NCBI GenBank assembly: GCA_041394945.1
Contig: JAWKHH010000002.1
Coordinates: 628,501-692,500 of the forward strand
Source of the DNA: Bryobacteraceae bacterium
Lineage (GTDB): Bacteria > Acidobacteriota > Terriglobia > Bryobacterales > Bryobacteraceae
DNA: 64,000 nucleotides
Direction: 5' to 3'
In this document: piece by piece, positions 18,501-26,866 of the stretch
Numbering within the stretch: position 1 is the first letter of the stretch
Layout of the letters: every line of letters starts with the position of its first letter
Notes under the pieces: model-generated
Databases searched by the model: none
What the model was told of the DNA's origin: nothing
The model's input: the letters and a program-made list of their open reading frames with translations, nothing else
Position numbers and translations under genes: made by a program

Positions 18501-18640
18501 CTGGGGTCGGTGACCAGGCCCTGGATGGCGCCGGTGCGTTCCTGGCCGAAAACAGCGGAGGCGAGGGCGAGGGCGGCCATGGAAATCGTGGCCAGGCGGC
18601 GGAGCGGCCGCCGGTCCGAAAGCGGGGGAAAGGGATTCAT
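15587..18640 (-). CDS. Oar-like TonB-dependent outer-membrane receptor
   Basis: 1017 residues from ATG 18640, chosen because GGAG sits 9 nt upstream. Signal peptide ends near AVFGQ. Residues about 35-120 form a carboxypeptidase-regulatory-like beta-sandwich (GAIQGLVTDPSGSAVPGAAVEVTG, YLFPSLPPGPYNISVSAAGF). A TonB plug follows (ETVVVSGEALLIDTANTVVS, NSFVLDGVETTD), then a long barrel ending in RLGFHFFF, an outer-membrane assembly signal. Such receptors, abundant in acidobacteria, bring in large substrates, often glycans or peptides. It is divergent from a homologue at 19119 across an AT-rich spacer. Substrate unknown. Confidence 0.88.
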   Translation of the reverse strand: MNPFPPLSDRRPLRRLATISMAALALASAVFGQERTGAIQGLVTDPSGSAVPGAAVEVTGDALLQAQKITTNEGGAYLFPSLPPGPYNISVSAAGFTVYKLSNVNVPVGRTIRADARLEVGQITETVVVSGEALLIDTANTVVSTNVSSEMYDRLPKGRGFDSLIVMAPGVRAEPKSGGYSADGASGSENSFVLDGVETTDIQEGDLKQQASVPIEWIAETQVKSSGIDAQYGGAIGGVVAATTRSGANAFHGQFSLYLRDSGLNASPRDELRLNLDNDDVSEYFHWARKDNTRTVNPGFRVGGPIKQNMLWFFLSGYPEFENIKRDVFFLRQQETRNYERKERQDYTMGKLDFAPFSRLRANFAYYYNPYRVNGLLPTKQGNDSIDNPWADRGYREPFTAYTWQADYIATSALTFSVFGGYQYKNYKDYGIPAGTRYRYANGNSAVAGVPASLIGPAGNFTPDNRQDVQDIFTRHNVNAIGSYMASAGGQHVFKFGYQLNRLHNSPIAGTWPDGYVFVYWDRAYQAITKPGTFRGQYGHYINRVFATEGDVSSSNQGIFFNDNWRVNRKLTLNLGIRFEREFIPSFDPAIQIKPIEFGFGKKISPRFGFAYDPTGTGKMRFGASYGLYYDTMKYEMPRGSFGGDKWVDYYYTLDSPDIFNIKPTPSAGFGSCNCPGTFIESLNRRIPSHDPQNNLIEPNLLPVRLQAWDAFWDFNFTDDYVFGIRYSHKHLDRTIEDVGILTSQGEQYFIANPGFGITIDENKFSPGFPNDVTPKAKRNYDAVEFRLERRFARKATFAASYTWSRLFGNYAGLASSDEIVTASTARGRRSPNVNRNFDLPWMAYDQRGQIVEGRLATDRPHTFKFFGSYDHKWKAGTLRFSPVFNLFSGTPISTEAHVQGVPVFIFGRGDLGRTGKFTNTNLMIAQDINTGMEGKYFRVQLEIFNLFNNASVLSVFPEVTHANDGSVTFDNDTDIFKGYDTLSLMQTDGIRRDPRYGLPWAYQTPRSMRLGFHFFF

Positions 18641-19118
18641 GGGGTGAGTCTCCATCCAACGGGTTCTTGGGTGAGTTTGCGAAAAGTGGCTGTTAGCGCC
18701 CCGAACTGGGGGGTGAGCCGGACGGGCGGTCTCCCGCGGCACGGAGTCCATTACCAAACTCCGGACCACGTACTGGGCCCAAGGGGCCATGCTGTGTTTT
18801 TCATCATTCGTCAGCGAAAGGTGAATAATCGGTGGCGAACCGCAGATTCAAGGGGTGGTCCGCCATATCATTAATACTATTACATCTAATGCCGCCACGA
18901 CAGCTTCCAGGAATGGAATAATTGATGTTTTTGAACAAAAATATATAAAACATGTAGATTCAGTGTGATACGGATATAAAACATTTTTGGAACCGAACGT
19001 GCATTAAGCGGCCACATAACGGTTGGGGCCCTTTCCCCGTGGAAACTGGGCGTGTTCGTGTGCGCGACCTGTTTGCCACCCCCATCCCGACCGTGTTTCC
19101 CAACCGAAAGGAGTTCCA
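18641..19118. promoter_or_regulatory. AT-rich divergent control region between two Oar-like receptor genes
   Basis: 478 bp without a gene, the longest such stretch in the window. The middle (about 18785-18990) is markedly AT-richer than the flanks and holds the repeats at 18925-18984. Both receptor genes have good ribosome sites at its edges (GGAG for the minus gene, AAAGGAG for the plus gene), so it probably contains two divergent promoters and long leaders. I found no clean sigma-70 pair, RNA element or small ORF with a ribosome site. Confidence 0.6.
18925..18984. repeat. Repeated AT-rich motif, possible operator cluster
   Basis: An 11-bp direct repeat ATATAAAACAT occurs at 18943-18953 and 18974-18984, 31 bp apart, close to three helical turns. 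An inverted copy of its end, ATGTTTT, lies at 18925-18931 and pairs with AAAACAT at 18947-18953. Same-face spacing suits a dimeric regulator controlling one or both receptor genes; the regulator is unknown. Confidence 0.4.
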
Positions 19119-22100
19119 ATGAAAGGAACGAATAGCAGGCCTACCGGCTTCGCATTCACATTGACAAACGCGGCAATCGCGTTCGCCCTCGCACTGACCC
19201 TGTTGTCGCTGGCGGTTCCAGCCGTGGCGCAAGAGCGCTTCGGCGAAATCAACGGTACGGCCACCGACGCCACCGGCGCGGTATTGCCCAACGCGAAGGT
19301 GGTTCTTATGAATAAAGGCAGCCAGCGGTCGTTTGAGACGACCACCGACGCTGCCGGCAACTATGTCGCCCGCAACCTCGAACCCGGCCACTACTCAGTG
19401 CGCTTCGAGCTGCAGGGCTTCACGACCCAGGAAATCGCCGACGTCAACCTGCTGCTCGGCCGCACCCTGAAAGTAGACGGCAAGATGTCAGTGGCGCGGA
19501 CGGAGACGGCGATCGAGGTAACCGAAGCGGCTCCTCTGATCGATACGGCGAACACGATGGTCGCCAACAATATCACGGCGGAAGAGTTCAACCGGCTCCC
19601 CAAGGCGCGGAGCTTCCAGTCGCTGGCGCTGAACTCGACGTCGGTCAACTCGGGCGAGATCGAAGGCGGCATTCAGGTGAACGGCGCCTCGGGCTCGGAG
19701 AACAATTTCACGATCGACGGCATCTCGACCAACAGCCTGCTCAACGGGCAATCGCGCCAGGACGCGGTGTTCGAGATTCTGCAGGAAGTCCAGGTGAAGA
19801 CGGCTGGCATCTCGGCCGAATACGGCGGCGCTCTTGGCGGCGTGGTCAGCGCGATCACGAAGTCCGGGGGCAACAGCTTCCACGGCGACGTCCACTATTA
19901 CCTGTTCGGCAACAAGCTGAGCGCGGGTCCCCGGAAGCGCCTGCTGCTGAGCCCGTCCGACGACACCACCACCACCTACTACCAGGACGCCAAGAACAAG
20001 AGCGACTTCCACGAAATCGGCTACTCGCTCGGCGGCTACTTCATCAAGAACCGGCTCTACTTCTTCAGCGCGGCTTCTCCCCGGATTGTCCGCCGCACCA
20101 ACGACTACCTCTTCTCCAACGGCAAGGAAGCGACCTCGATCGATCAGAAGCGCACCGAGAACATGCTGTTCGAAAAGGTTTCCTTCGACATCACCAAGAA
20201 CCTGCGCGGCAGCGTGCACTGGCTCTGGACGCCGACCTCGACCACCGGTACGCTGCCGGGCTACAACGGTGAGTGCTCCAACTGCACAGTTTCGTCGCTC
20301 GCGGCCAATCAGGTCCGCCGGACACAGGGCTACTTCGCTCCGCAGTCCAACTACGGCGCTCAGCTTGACTACGTGGCCTCGCCGACAACCTTGCTCTCGG
20401 TCCGCGCGGGCCGCTTCTGGGATAACTACAAGGACACCGGCCTCCCGGACATCACGCCTGTGAACTACTCGGTCTCCGCGGTCGGCGTCGCGGGCGTTCC
20501 CGCGGCCCTGGAGCAACCGCAGAACTACAACAACACGCCCCGAATCTCGCGTTCGCGCTGGGACATCGTCACCCGCACCTACGTGCAGGCCGACGTGAGC
20601 AAGTTCATCAATGCCTTCGGCACCCATGACCTTCGTGTGGGCGCCGGCACCCAGAAGAACGTCAACAACGTCCTTCAGGACTATCCGACGGGCGGCTACA
20701 TCAATGTCTTCTGGGACCGGTCGTTCCGATCGAACGCGACCGGCGTAACCGACCGCGGCCCGTTCGGCTACTACGAGTATCATCAGTTCGGCACGGCGGG
20801 CTCGACCGGCGCCAACATTACCAACCTCTATGTCCAGGACAACTGGCGCATCCATCCGCGCCTCACGCTCAACCTCGGCCTCCGCGCCGAAAGGGAACGT
20901 GTCCCGTCCTTCCAGCGCGACGTGAAGGAGTACGCCTTCGACTTCGGCTTCGGCCAGAAGATCGCCCCGCGCCTTGGCGCGTCGTTTGACTTGTTCGGCG
21001 ACGGCCGCGTCAAGATCTACGGAAGCTGGGGTCTCTACTACGACTGGGTGAAGTACGAACTCGCCCGCGGCACCTTCGGCGGCGACTACTGGCGCGTGCG
21101 CTACCGGTCGCTCGATAGCCCGAACGTGTTTGACCTGAACAGCAACAACCTCCCGGGCCGTGACCTGTGGAACGCCGCCGTGCCGGATTCGTTCCGCAAC
21201 CGCCGCGTCCCCGGCTTCGACACCATCGACCCCGACATCAAGCCGATGTCGACGTCGCTCACCAATTTCGGCGTCGAATACCAGATCGCGCCCCAGACGG
21301 TGTTCCGCGGCAGCTATGTGCGCAACAAGCTGCGGCGGACGATCGAGGACCTGGGCGTCCTCGTCAACGGCGACGAAGTGTACTTCTACGCCAACCCGGG
21401 CGAAGGCAACGCCACGACGACGCCGGTTTCCGGCGGCTCGCAGCCGTTTCCGACTCCGAAGGCCACCCGCACCTACGACGCCGCCGAGTTCATGGTGACC
21501 AAGCGCTTCGGCTCCTGGTTCGGATCGGCGAGCTACGTTTACAGCCGCCTCTACGGCAACTACGCCGGCCTGGCCAACACGGATGAAGTCCGCACGGGCG
21601 CCGATGGCGTCGGTGTGTTTGCCATCGACCAGCAGTCCTCCGGCGTCATCGCCCGGCCGGGCGGCAACGCCAACCGCGCCTGGGATATTGATGAGCTCCT
21701 CTGGGATTCTCACGGCAACCTGAATCCGGAAGGCCGTCTCGGCACGGATCGGCCGCATGTGTTCAAGCTCTACGGGTCGAAGGCGTTCAAGTGGAGCGAG
21801 ACGCAGAATTCCGATATCGGCCTGTTCTTCTACGGTGGTTCCGGCACCCCGCTGTCGACGTTGGTGAACACCATCAACGGCACGCAGGTGTTCGTGAACG
21901 GCCGCGGGGACCTCGGCCGCACGCCTTTCCTCAGCCAGACCGATCTCGTGCTCGCGCACGAAGTGGGCGTTGGCGAAGGCAAGAAGCTGCGCTTCGAGTT
22001 CAACGCGCAGAACCTGTTCAACCAGAAGACCGCGCGTAGCCGCTGGACCCAGCTCAACCGGGCTCGGACCAGCGCGGAGATCGATCTCTCGGGAGTCGAC

Positions 22101-22238
22101 CTTGCCCAAGGCTATGACTTCCGCTCCATGATCAACGGCACTTCCGAAGGCGCCAAAGCCTTCACCCCACTGTTCGGAAAAGAAGACTGGTTCAACCCGG
22201 GCTTCACCGGACGGTTCGGCGTGAAGTTTATCTTCTAA
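19119..22238 (+). CDS. Oar-like TonB-dependent outer-membrane receptor (second copy)
   Basis: 1039 residues from ATG 19119 with an AAAGGAG ribosome site. Signal segment AAIAFALALTLLSLAVPAVAQ, then a carboxypeptidase-regulatory domain (GEINGTATDATGAVLPNAKVVL, YVARNLEPGHYSVRFELQGF). The plug carries ASGSENNFTIDGIST and EYGGALGGVVSAITKSGGN, and the barrel ends in GRFGVKFIF. It shares layout and many motifs with the divergent copy at 15587-18640, but the barrels differ, so the two probably take different ligands. A strong bidirectional terminator separates it from convergent xylB. Pairing with sugar-kinase genes hints at glycan uptake, but that is inference. Confidence 0.88.
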   Translation: MKGTNSRPTGFAFTLTNAAIAFALALTLLSLAVPAVAQERFGEINGTATDATGAVLPNAKVVLMNKGSQRSFETTTDAAGNYVARNLEPGHYSVRFELQGFTTQEIADVNLLLGRTLKVDGKMSVARTETAIEVTEAAPLIDTANTMVANNITAEEFNRLPKARSFQSLALNSTSVNSGEIEGGIQVNGASGSENNFTIDGISTNSLLNGQSRQDAVFEILQEVQVKTAGISAEYGGALGGVVSAITKSGGNSFHGDVHYYLFGNKLSAGPRKRLLLSPSDDTTTTYYQDAKNKSDFHEIGYSLGGYFIKNRLYFFSAASPRIVRRTNDYLFSNGKEATSIDQKRTENMLFEKVSFDITKNLRGSVHWLWTPTSTTGTLPGYNGECSNCTVSSLAANQVRRTQGYFAPQSNYGAQLDYVASPTTLLSVRAGRFWDNYKDTGLPDITPVNYSVSAVGVAGVPAALEQPQNYNNTPRISRSRWDIVTRTYVQADVSKFINAFGTHDLRVGAGTQKNVNNVLQDYPTGGYINVFWDRSFRSNATGVTDRGPFGYYEYHQFGTAGSTGANITNLYVQDNWRIHPRLTLNLGLRAERERVPSFQRDVKEYAFDFGFGQKIAPRLGASFDLFGDGRVKIYGSWGLYYDWVKYELARGTFGGDYWRVRYRSLDSPNVFDLNSNNLPGRDLWNAAVPDSFRNRRVPGFDTIDPDIKPMSTSLTNFGVEYQIAPQTVFRGSYVRNKLRRTIEDLGVLVNGDEVYFYANPGEGNATTTPVSGGSQPFPTPKATRTYDAAEFMVTKRFGSWFGSASYVYSRLYGNYAGLANTDEVRTGADGVGVFAIDQQSSGVIARPGGNANRAWDIDELLWDSHGNLNPEGRLGTDRPHVFKLYGSKAFKWSETQNSDIGLFFYGGSGTPLSTLVNTINGTQVFVNGRGDLGRTPFLSQTDLVLAHEVGVGEGKKLRFEFNAQNLFNQKTARSRWTQLNRARTSAEIDLSGVDLAQGYDFRSMINGTSEGAKAFTPLFGKEDWFNPGFTGRFGVKFIF

Positions 22239-22264
22239 GCCCAGACGACCGCGTCAAATAACAG

Positions 22265-22306
22265 CGGCCGGCGCTCCCGAAAGGAGCGCCGGCCGTTGGA
22301 CTTTTT
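22265..22306. terminator. Bidirectional intrinsic terminator
   Basis: A perfect 13-bp GC-rich stem (CGGCCGGCGCTCC at 22265-22277, GGAGCGCCGGCCG at 22283-22295) closes a 5-nt CGAAA loop. A T-run at 22302-22306 follows on the plus strand and a T-rich stretch follows on the minus strand. It sits between convergent receptor and xylB genes and can end both transcripts. It is the clearest terminator in the window. Confidence 0.85.
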
Positions 22307-22312
22307 CCAAGG

Positions 22313-23797
22313 CTACATCCGCGGGAACAGGGGCTTCAACGCCGGGTAGATCTCGCGGAACAGCTCGTAGAATCCGCCGTAGGCGGCCGACTCGGCCGGA
22401 TCCGCTTCTTGCAGACTGGTCTCGCGGATCAGCGCCCCGCACGCTTCCTGCACCGTTGCGAACGCTCCGGAGCCGACCATCGCGAGTAGCGCCACGCCGT
22501 ACGCCGAGCCCTCCTGCGTCGCCAGGGTCGCCACCGGGCGGTCGAACACGCCCGCCAGGATTCCCCGCCAGAAAGCGCTCCGTGCGCCGCCGCCCGAGAG
22601 CCGCACCTTCGACACCGCCACTCCCATTTCGTCGATGAGACCCAGGCAATCCTGCTGCGAGTACGATACGCCCTCGATCACAGAGCGGATCATGTCCGCC
22701 CGCGTGTGCTTCGCCGTCAGCCCCACCCAGCCGCCGCGGGCATAGGCATCGAGGTGCGGCGTCCGCTCGCCCATCAGGTAGGGCAGCCAGTAGAGGCCCT
22801 GCGACCCGGCCGGCGCTTGCGACGCCTCCGCCGTGAGGGCGTCGTAGGACATGCCCGGCGCGAACTGGTTGCGGAACCACTGCAGGCTCAGGCCCGCGCC
22901 CTGGGTGACGCCCATCACGTGCCACTTCCCCGGCGCCGCGTGGCAGAACGTGTGGACGCGTCCTTGCGGGTCGTAGGCAGGCGTGTCCAGGTGCGCGAAG
23001 ACGACACCCGAAGTCCCGAGCGTGCAGGAAGCAATCCCGGCCTCGACGATCCCGTTGCCGACGGCGCTCGCCGCCTGGTCGCCGCCGCCGCCAACCACGG
23101 GCGTTCCCGCCGCGAGTCCGGTGGCTTCGGCGGCGGCAGCCGAGACGCCTCCGGTCACCTCTGGCGACTCGTACACTTGCGGAAGTATCGCCGCGTCGAG
23201 GCCCAATTTGCCGATCAACCGGTCCGACCAGCGGCGCCGCACCACGTCGAACAGCGCCGTTCCCGAGGCGTCGCTCACCTCGGAAGCGTACTCGCCGGTG
23301 AGCCGGAATCGCACGTAGTCCTTGGGCAGCAGCATCCGCCGCACCCGCTCGTAGTTGGCCGGTTCGTTGTCGCGGACCCAGAGGAGCTTGGGCAGCGTGA
23401 ATCCGGTGAGCACCGGGTTGGCGATCGATTCGAGGACGAAGTCCTTGCCCGCGGTTTCGTTGATCCAATCCACTTGTGGCTGTGAGCGCTGGTCGCACCA
23501 GATGAGCGCGGGGCGGATGACGCGGTCCGCGCGGTCGAGCAGCGTGAGCCCGTGCATCTGGCCGGAGAGGCCCACAGCCCGGACTTCGGCGCCGGTGCAA
23601 TCGGCCGCGGCGAGGACTCCACGGATGGCGGCCTGTGCGGCATCCCACCAGTCTTCCGGGCGCTGCTCGGCCCACAGAGGCCGCTCCATCGTCATCTCTT
23701 CGTGCGGCGCGGTGAAGGCGTGCGCCACCGCGCCGTCTTCGCGAACCAGCAGCGCGCGGGACCCTCCGGTGCCGATATCGAGTCCAAGCCAATACAT
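22313..23797 (-). CDS. xylB: Xylulokinase (FGGY family)
   Basis: 494 residues from ATG 23797. FGGY carbohydrate kinase: phosphate-binding LGLDIGTGGSRALLV at the N-terminus, SGQMHGLTLLD (78-88) typical of xylulokinases, WCDQRS, catalytic Asp in GGGGDQAAS (Asp240), and the C-terminal KVRLSGGGARSAFWRGILA signature. It phosphorylates D-xylulose to xylulose-5-phosphate for the pentose-phosphate route. It follows the ROK kinase gene by 8 bp in one transcript. No xylose isomerase or transporter is adjacent, and exact substrate within the family is inferred from motifs. Confidence 0.85.
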   Translation of the reverse strand: MYWLGLDIGTGGSRALLVREDGAVAHAFTAPHEEMTMERPLWAEQRPEDWWDAAQAAIRGVLAAADCTGAEVRAVGLSGQMHGLTLLDRADRVIRPALIWCDQRSQPQVDWINETAGKDFVLESIANPVLTGFTLPKLLWVRDNEPANYERVRRMLLPKDYVRFRLTGEYASEVSDASGTALFDVVRRRWSDRLIGKLGLDAAILPQVYESPEVTGGVSAAAAEATGLAAGTPVVGGGGDQAASAVGNGIVEAGIASCTLGTSGVVFAHLDTPAYDPQGRVHTFCHAAPGKWHVMGVTQGAGLSLQWFRNQFAPGMSYDALTAEASQAPAGSQGLYWLPYLMGERTPHLDAYARGGWVGLTAKHTRADMIRSVIEGVSYSQQDCLGLIDEMGVAVSKVRLSGGGARSAFWRGILAGVFDRPVATLATQEGSAYGVALLAMVGSGAFATVQEACGALIRETSLQEADPAESAAYGGFYELFREIYPALKPLFPRM

Positions 23798-23805
23798 GGG
23801 CGTGA

Positions 23806-24726
23806 CTACTTTCCTTGCGTTTGAAATGGAAGGTAAGCGGCGCCAAACAACCCCGCCTCGTTGCCGAGCACGGCCTGTTCGACGCGGGTTTCGGCATTGC
23901 GGAACGTGAACGAGCGCTCGCCGATCTCTTCGAACATCGCCGGGGAGAAGAACTCCCACGCCGGAAGCACGCCGCCGCTCAACAGGTAAAGCGGGAAATT
24001 AAAGATGTTGATGAGCGTGGCGAGCCCGATGCCGAGCGCGCGGCCCATCGATTCGAAGATGCGCTTCGCGCGGGGTTCGCCGCCGAGCGCCATCTCATAG
24101 ACCTGTTTGGCCGGCACGTGCTCGCCGAGCGCGAGAAGGTTCGCCATGCTCTCGATGGCGGTGGCCGAGGCGTGTTTCTCGAGGCACCCGCGGTTGCCGC
24201 AGCCGCACGGGTTCCCGTACGGCATCACCGTGATGTGGCCGAGCTCGCCGGCCATGCCAACGTGGCCGTGGAGGACCCTCCCCTCGTGGATGATGCCGCC
24301 GCCGATGCCGGTGCCGAGCGTGAGCAGCACAAGGTCGTTCACTTCGCGGCCGGCGCCGATCCACACCTCGCCAAGTGCGGCGGCGTTGGCATCGTTCTCG
24401 AGGATCACCGGCGCCCCAAGCCGGCGCGAGATTTCGTCGCGAACGGGAAAGCCATCGAAACCGGGCATGTTGTGCGATCCGACGATCATGCCCTCCTTCA
24501 TCCGGATGAAGCCGGGAACGCCAATGCCGACGCCGGCGAGTCCGTCGGCGCCGAGGCCGGAGCGAAGATCGACGATGGAGCGGACAATGTCGTCGATGAC
24601 GCGGTCGCGTCCGGAGGCGAGGTCGGTGGTGCCGGAGATCTTGGTGAGTATTTTTCCGGAAGGGTCGATGGCGGCGGCGCGAAGGTTGGTGCCCCCGAGG
24701 TCCACGCCTATGGAATATGCGGTCAT
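23806..24726 (-). CDS. ROK-family sugar kinase (glucokinase-like)
   Basis: 306 residues from ATG 24726. ATP-binding GVDLGGTNLRAAAID, catalytic ENDANAAALGE, GTGIGGGII, and the ROK zinc motif CGCGNRGCLEKHAS near residues 172-185. No N-terminal helix-turn-helix, so it is a kinase rather than a ROK repressor. Likely phosphorylates glucose or a related hexose or amino-sugar in the cytoplasm. First gene of a pair with xylB. TATCAT lies 8 nt before the start, so the leader is very short or absent. Confidence 0.88.
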   Translation of the reverse strand: MTAYSIGVDLGGTNLRAAAIDPSGKILTKISGTTDLASGRDRVIDDIVRSIVDLRSGLGADGLAGVGIGVPGFIRMKEGMIVGSHNMPGFDGFPVRDEISRRLGAPVILENDANAAALGEVWIGAGREVNDLVLLTLGTGIGGGIIHEGRVLHGHVGMAGELGHITVMPYGNPCGCGNRGCLEKHASATAIESMANLLALGEHVPAKQVYEMALGGEPRAKRIFESMGRALGIGLATLINIFNFPLYLLSGGVLPAWEFFSPAMFEEIGERSFTFRNAETRVEQAVLGNEAGLFGAAYLPFQTQGK

Positions 24727-24854
24727 CTTCAGCGATGATAGCTAATGAGGGGCCATGGAAACCGGCCCTCGGACTCGGGCGTCCAAGAGTTTGTGCACCG
24801 CGCCGTGTAAGAAATACGAAAATCGACCGATACAGTCGGAGAGGGAGCCACAGG

Positions 24855-25472
24855 ATGGATATCGTGGGCAACCGTCAATTCGTAGAAATACCCGGAACGG
24901 CAACGCTCGAGTTGCCGCCGCTGCTGGTGAGCGAAGGCAGTGACACGAAGCGGATGGACCGCGTGGTGGACATGGCCTCGCAGGTGATTGAGCGGGAGGA
25001 CCTCGTTCCGTCGATGCCGCTCGATGCGTTGGCTTCGGAAACCGACGTGGAGCGGCGCAAGATGGACATGGCGCTCAATCTCGTCGATCAGTACATGCGG
25101 CTGCGCCGCCACTGGCACTGGGGCGCCGGCATCCTCGAATGGATTCGCCAGTGCGAGATCACCTTCGAATCGAAACCGGCGCTACGCACGATTCTGCGTC
25201 CGGACGTTTGGCCGCATGCGGGACGGTCCAGCTTTGTGAGGCTACTCGAGGACAAGGGCGTGGTCACCGAGGGCATCGAAGTGGAACGCGCCGTCGGGCT
25301 GCGGCTTACCTACCGTCACCTGCCGCCGCTGCTCGATTTCAGCGATCAGTTTCTGTTCTACCTGAACGGGCGCCTGGCCGGCGCTGCCTATGAGACCTGG
25401 GCCCGGCTGAGTCCAGACCCCATCTCCTCGCTACCGCCGGAGCGGTTCTCCGTGCACGTGCACACTATGTAG
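24855..25472 (+). CDS. Conserved-looking protein of unknown function
   Basis: 205 residues from ATG 24855 with a GGGAGCCACAGG ribosome site. I do not recognise the family. No signal peptide or membrane segment. The N-terminal half is helical and acidic/basic (RMDRVVDMASQVIEREDLVP, DVERRKMDMALNLVDQYMRLRR), followed by a Trp-rich stretch (RHWHWGAGILEWIRQCE) and a C-terminal part rich in Leu and Pro. Probably cytoplasmic. It overlaps the 3' end of the convergent mtaB gene by 42 bp. Confidence 0.6.
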   Translation: MDIVGNRQFVEIPGTATLELPPLLVSEGSDTKRMDRVVDMASQVIEREDLVPSMPLDALASETDVERRKMDMALNLVDQYMRLRRHWHWGAGILEWIRQCEITFESKPALRTILRPDVWPHAGRSSFVRLLEDKGVVTEGIEVERAVGLRLTYRHLPPLLDFSDQFLFYLNGRLAGAAYETWARLSPDPISSLPPERFSVHVHTM

Positions 25473-26777
25473 CACGGCGAGCGGATCGTACTCGGCGAGG
25501 CCGCGCGGCGTCACGGCTCCGATCCGAACCTCCTCGAGCCGGTTCGCCTCTCGCGGCGTGGCGAGCGCGATGCGCAGGTAGTTGCCGCTGAGCGCTTCCC
25601 CGCCGCGATCGAGGGTCACCGCGCGAAGCGTCTTGCCCACGAACTGGCGGCGGAACTCGAAGTTCTTCCGCTCACCGATCCCGCGCAGGATCGCATTCCG
25701 CTGCTTGCGCACGGCCATCGGCACACACCCCGGATATTCCGCCGCGGGCGTCCCGGGCCGTTCCGAATAGGTGAACACGTGCAGGTAGGTGAACGGCATC
25801 GATTCGATGAACGCCCGGCTTTCCTCGAACTCATCGCCGGTTTCGCCCGGGAAGCCCACCATCACGTCGGCGCCGATAGCGGCGTCGTGCATCAGCGCGC
25901 GGGCGCGATGGGCGCGGTCCGCATAATGGCGCGCGCGGTAGCGGCGCTTCATGCGTTTCAAGACGGCGTCGGAGCCGGATTGCAGCGGAATGTGGACATA
26001 CGAGGCTACTCGCGGAGAACTCGCCACGGCTTCGAACAAGTCTTCGGTCCAGTCCATCGGCTCGATCGAACTGAGTCGCAGCAGTTCCACCGGAGTTTCG
26101 GCGAGGATGCGCCGCACCAGGCCGGCCAGGCGCTCTGGCCGCGGGTTCCCGACGTCGCGGCCCCAACGGCCGAGGTTGATCCCGCTGAGCACCACTTCCC
26201 GATACCGTGCCGCCAGGTGGCGCACCTGTGCGATCACGTCATCGGCGGGGGCGCTGCGGCTGCGTCCGCGAACGGAGGGAATGATGCAGAAGGTGCACAC
26301 GTTGTTGCAGCCGTCCTGGATCTTGAGGTTCGGCCGCGTCCGATCGCCGGAAGCATCGTCGACGGGGGCGGCGAGCAGGCCGGCGGTGGGGCCGATCGGG
26401 CCGACACGCACTTCGCCGTGATAGTCGGCCGGGGCGCCGGCCGCACGGCTCACGATCTCCGGGATTTCGGCCTTGTGCGAATTGCCTACCACCCACTGCA
26501 CGCCGGGCAGCGCGGCCAACTCGTCCGGCGCCCGCTGCGCATAGCAGCCGGTGACGAGGATGCGCGCCTCGGGGTTGGCGCGTTGAACGCGGCGAACGGT
26601 CTGGCGGACATCGTCGTCGGCGGCGGCGGTTACGGTGCAGGTGTTGAGAACAACGAACTCAGCCGCGTTCCAGCTGCCGACAGTGCGGTGGCCGTCGCGG
26701 GAGAGCATTGTTTCGAGAGCGGCGCCGTCGGATTGGGTTGCGCGGCACCCGAAGTTGTGGACGTAGACATTTGCCAT
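25431..26777 (-). CDS. mtaB: tRNA t6A37 methylthiotransferase MtaB
   Basis: 448 residues. N-terminal UPF0004 domain with cysteines in NFGCRATQSDG, LNTCTV and TGCYAQRAP for one 4Fe-4S cluster. The radical-SAM motif CNNVCTFC lies near residues 156-163 for the second. LSGINLGRWG follows, and the C-terminus is TRAM-like. The GCRATQSD start and overall pattern fit MtaB rather than MiaB or RimO. It adds a methylthio group to t6A at position 37 of tRNAs reading ANN codons. Stand-alone gene. Confidence 0.85.
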   Translation of the reverse strand: MANVYVHNFGCRATQSDGAALETMLSRDGHRTVGSWNAAEFVVLNTCTVTAAADDDVRQTVRRVQRANPEARILVTGCYAQRAPDELAALPGVQWVVGNSHKAEIPEIVSRAAGAPADYHGEVRVGPIGPTAGLLAAPVDDASGDRTRPNLKIQDGCNNVCTFCIIPSVRGRSRSAPADDVIAQVRHLAARYREVVLSGINLGRWGRDVGNPRPERLAGLVRRILAETPVELLRLSSIEPMDWTEDLFEAVASSPRVASYVHIPLQSGSDAVLKRMKRRYRARHYADRAHRARALMHDAAIGADVMVGFPGETGDEFEESRAFIESMPFTYLHVFTYSERPGTPAAEYPGCVPMAVRKQRNAILRGIGERKNFEFRRQFVGKTLRAVTLDRGGEALSGNYLRIALATPREANRLEEVRIGAVTPRGLAEYDPLAVLHSVHVHGEPLRR

Positions 26778-26866
26778 AACCGCACCCCGATTTTAGCGTT
26801 TTCCCCTAGGATTGGCGAGGGTTCACGGGGTATGGGGAGCCGCCGGACGAGGGCCGATAGATAGAC

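Noticed and set aside
19488..22109. Very long open frame antisense to the second Oar-like receptor
   Set aside because: A by-product of GC-rich codons; composition is Arg/Val/Glu-rich without domains, and the sense strand encodes a clear receptor.
22254..23897. Overlapping frame over xylB as a second gene
   Set aside because: Arg-rich shadow frame; xylB motifs are complete in the other frame.
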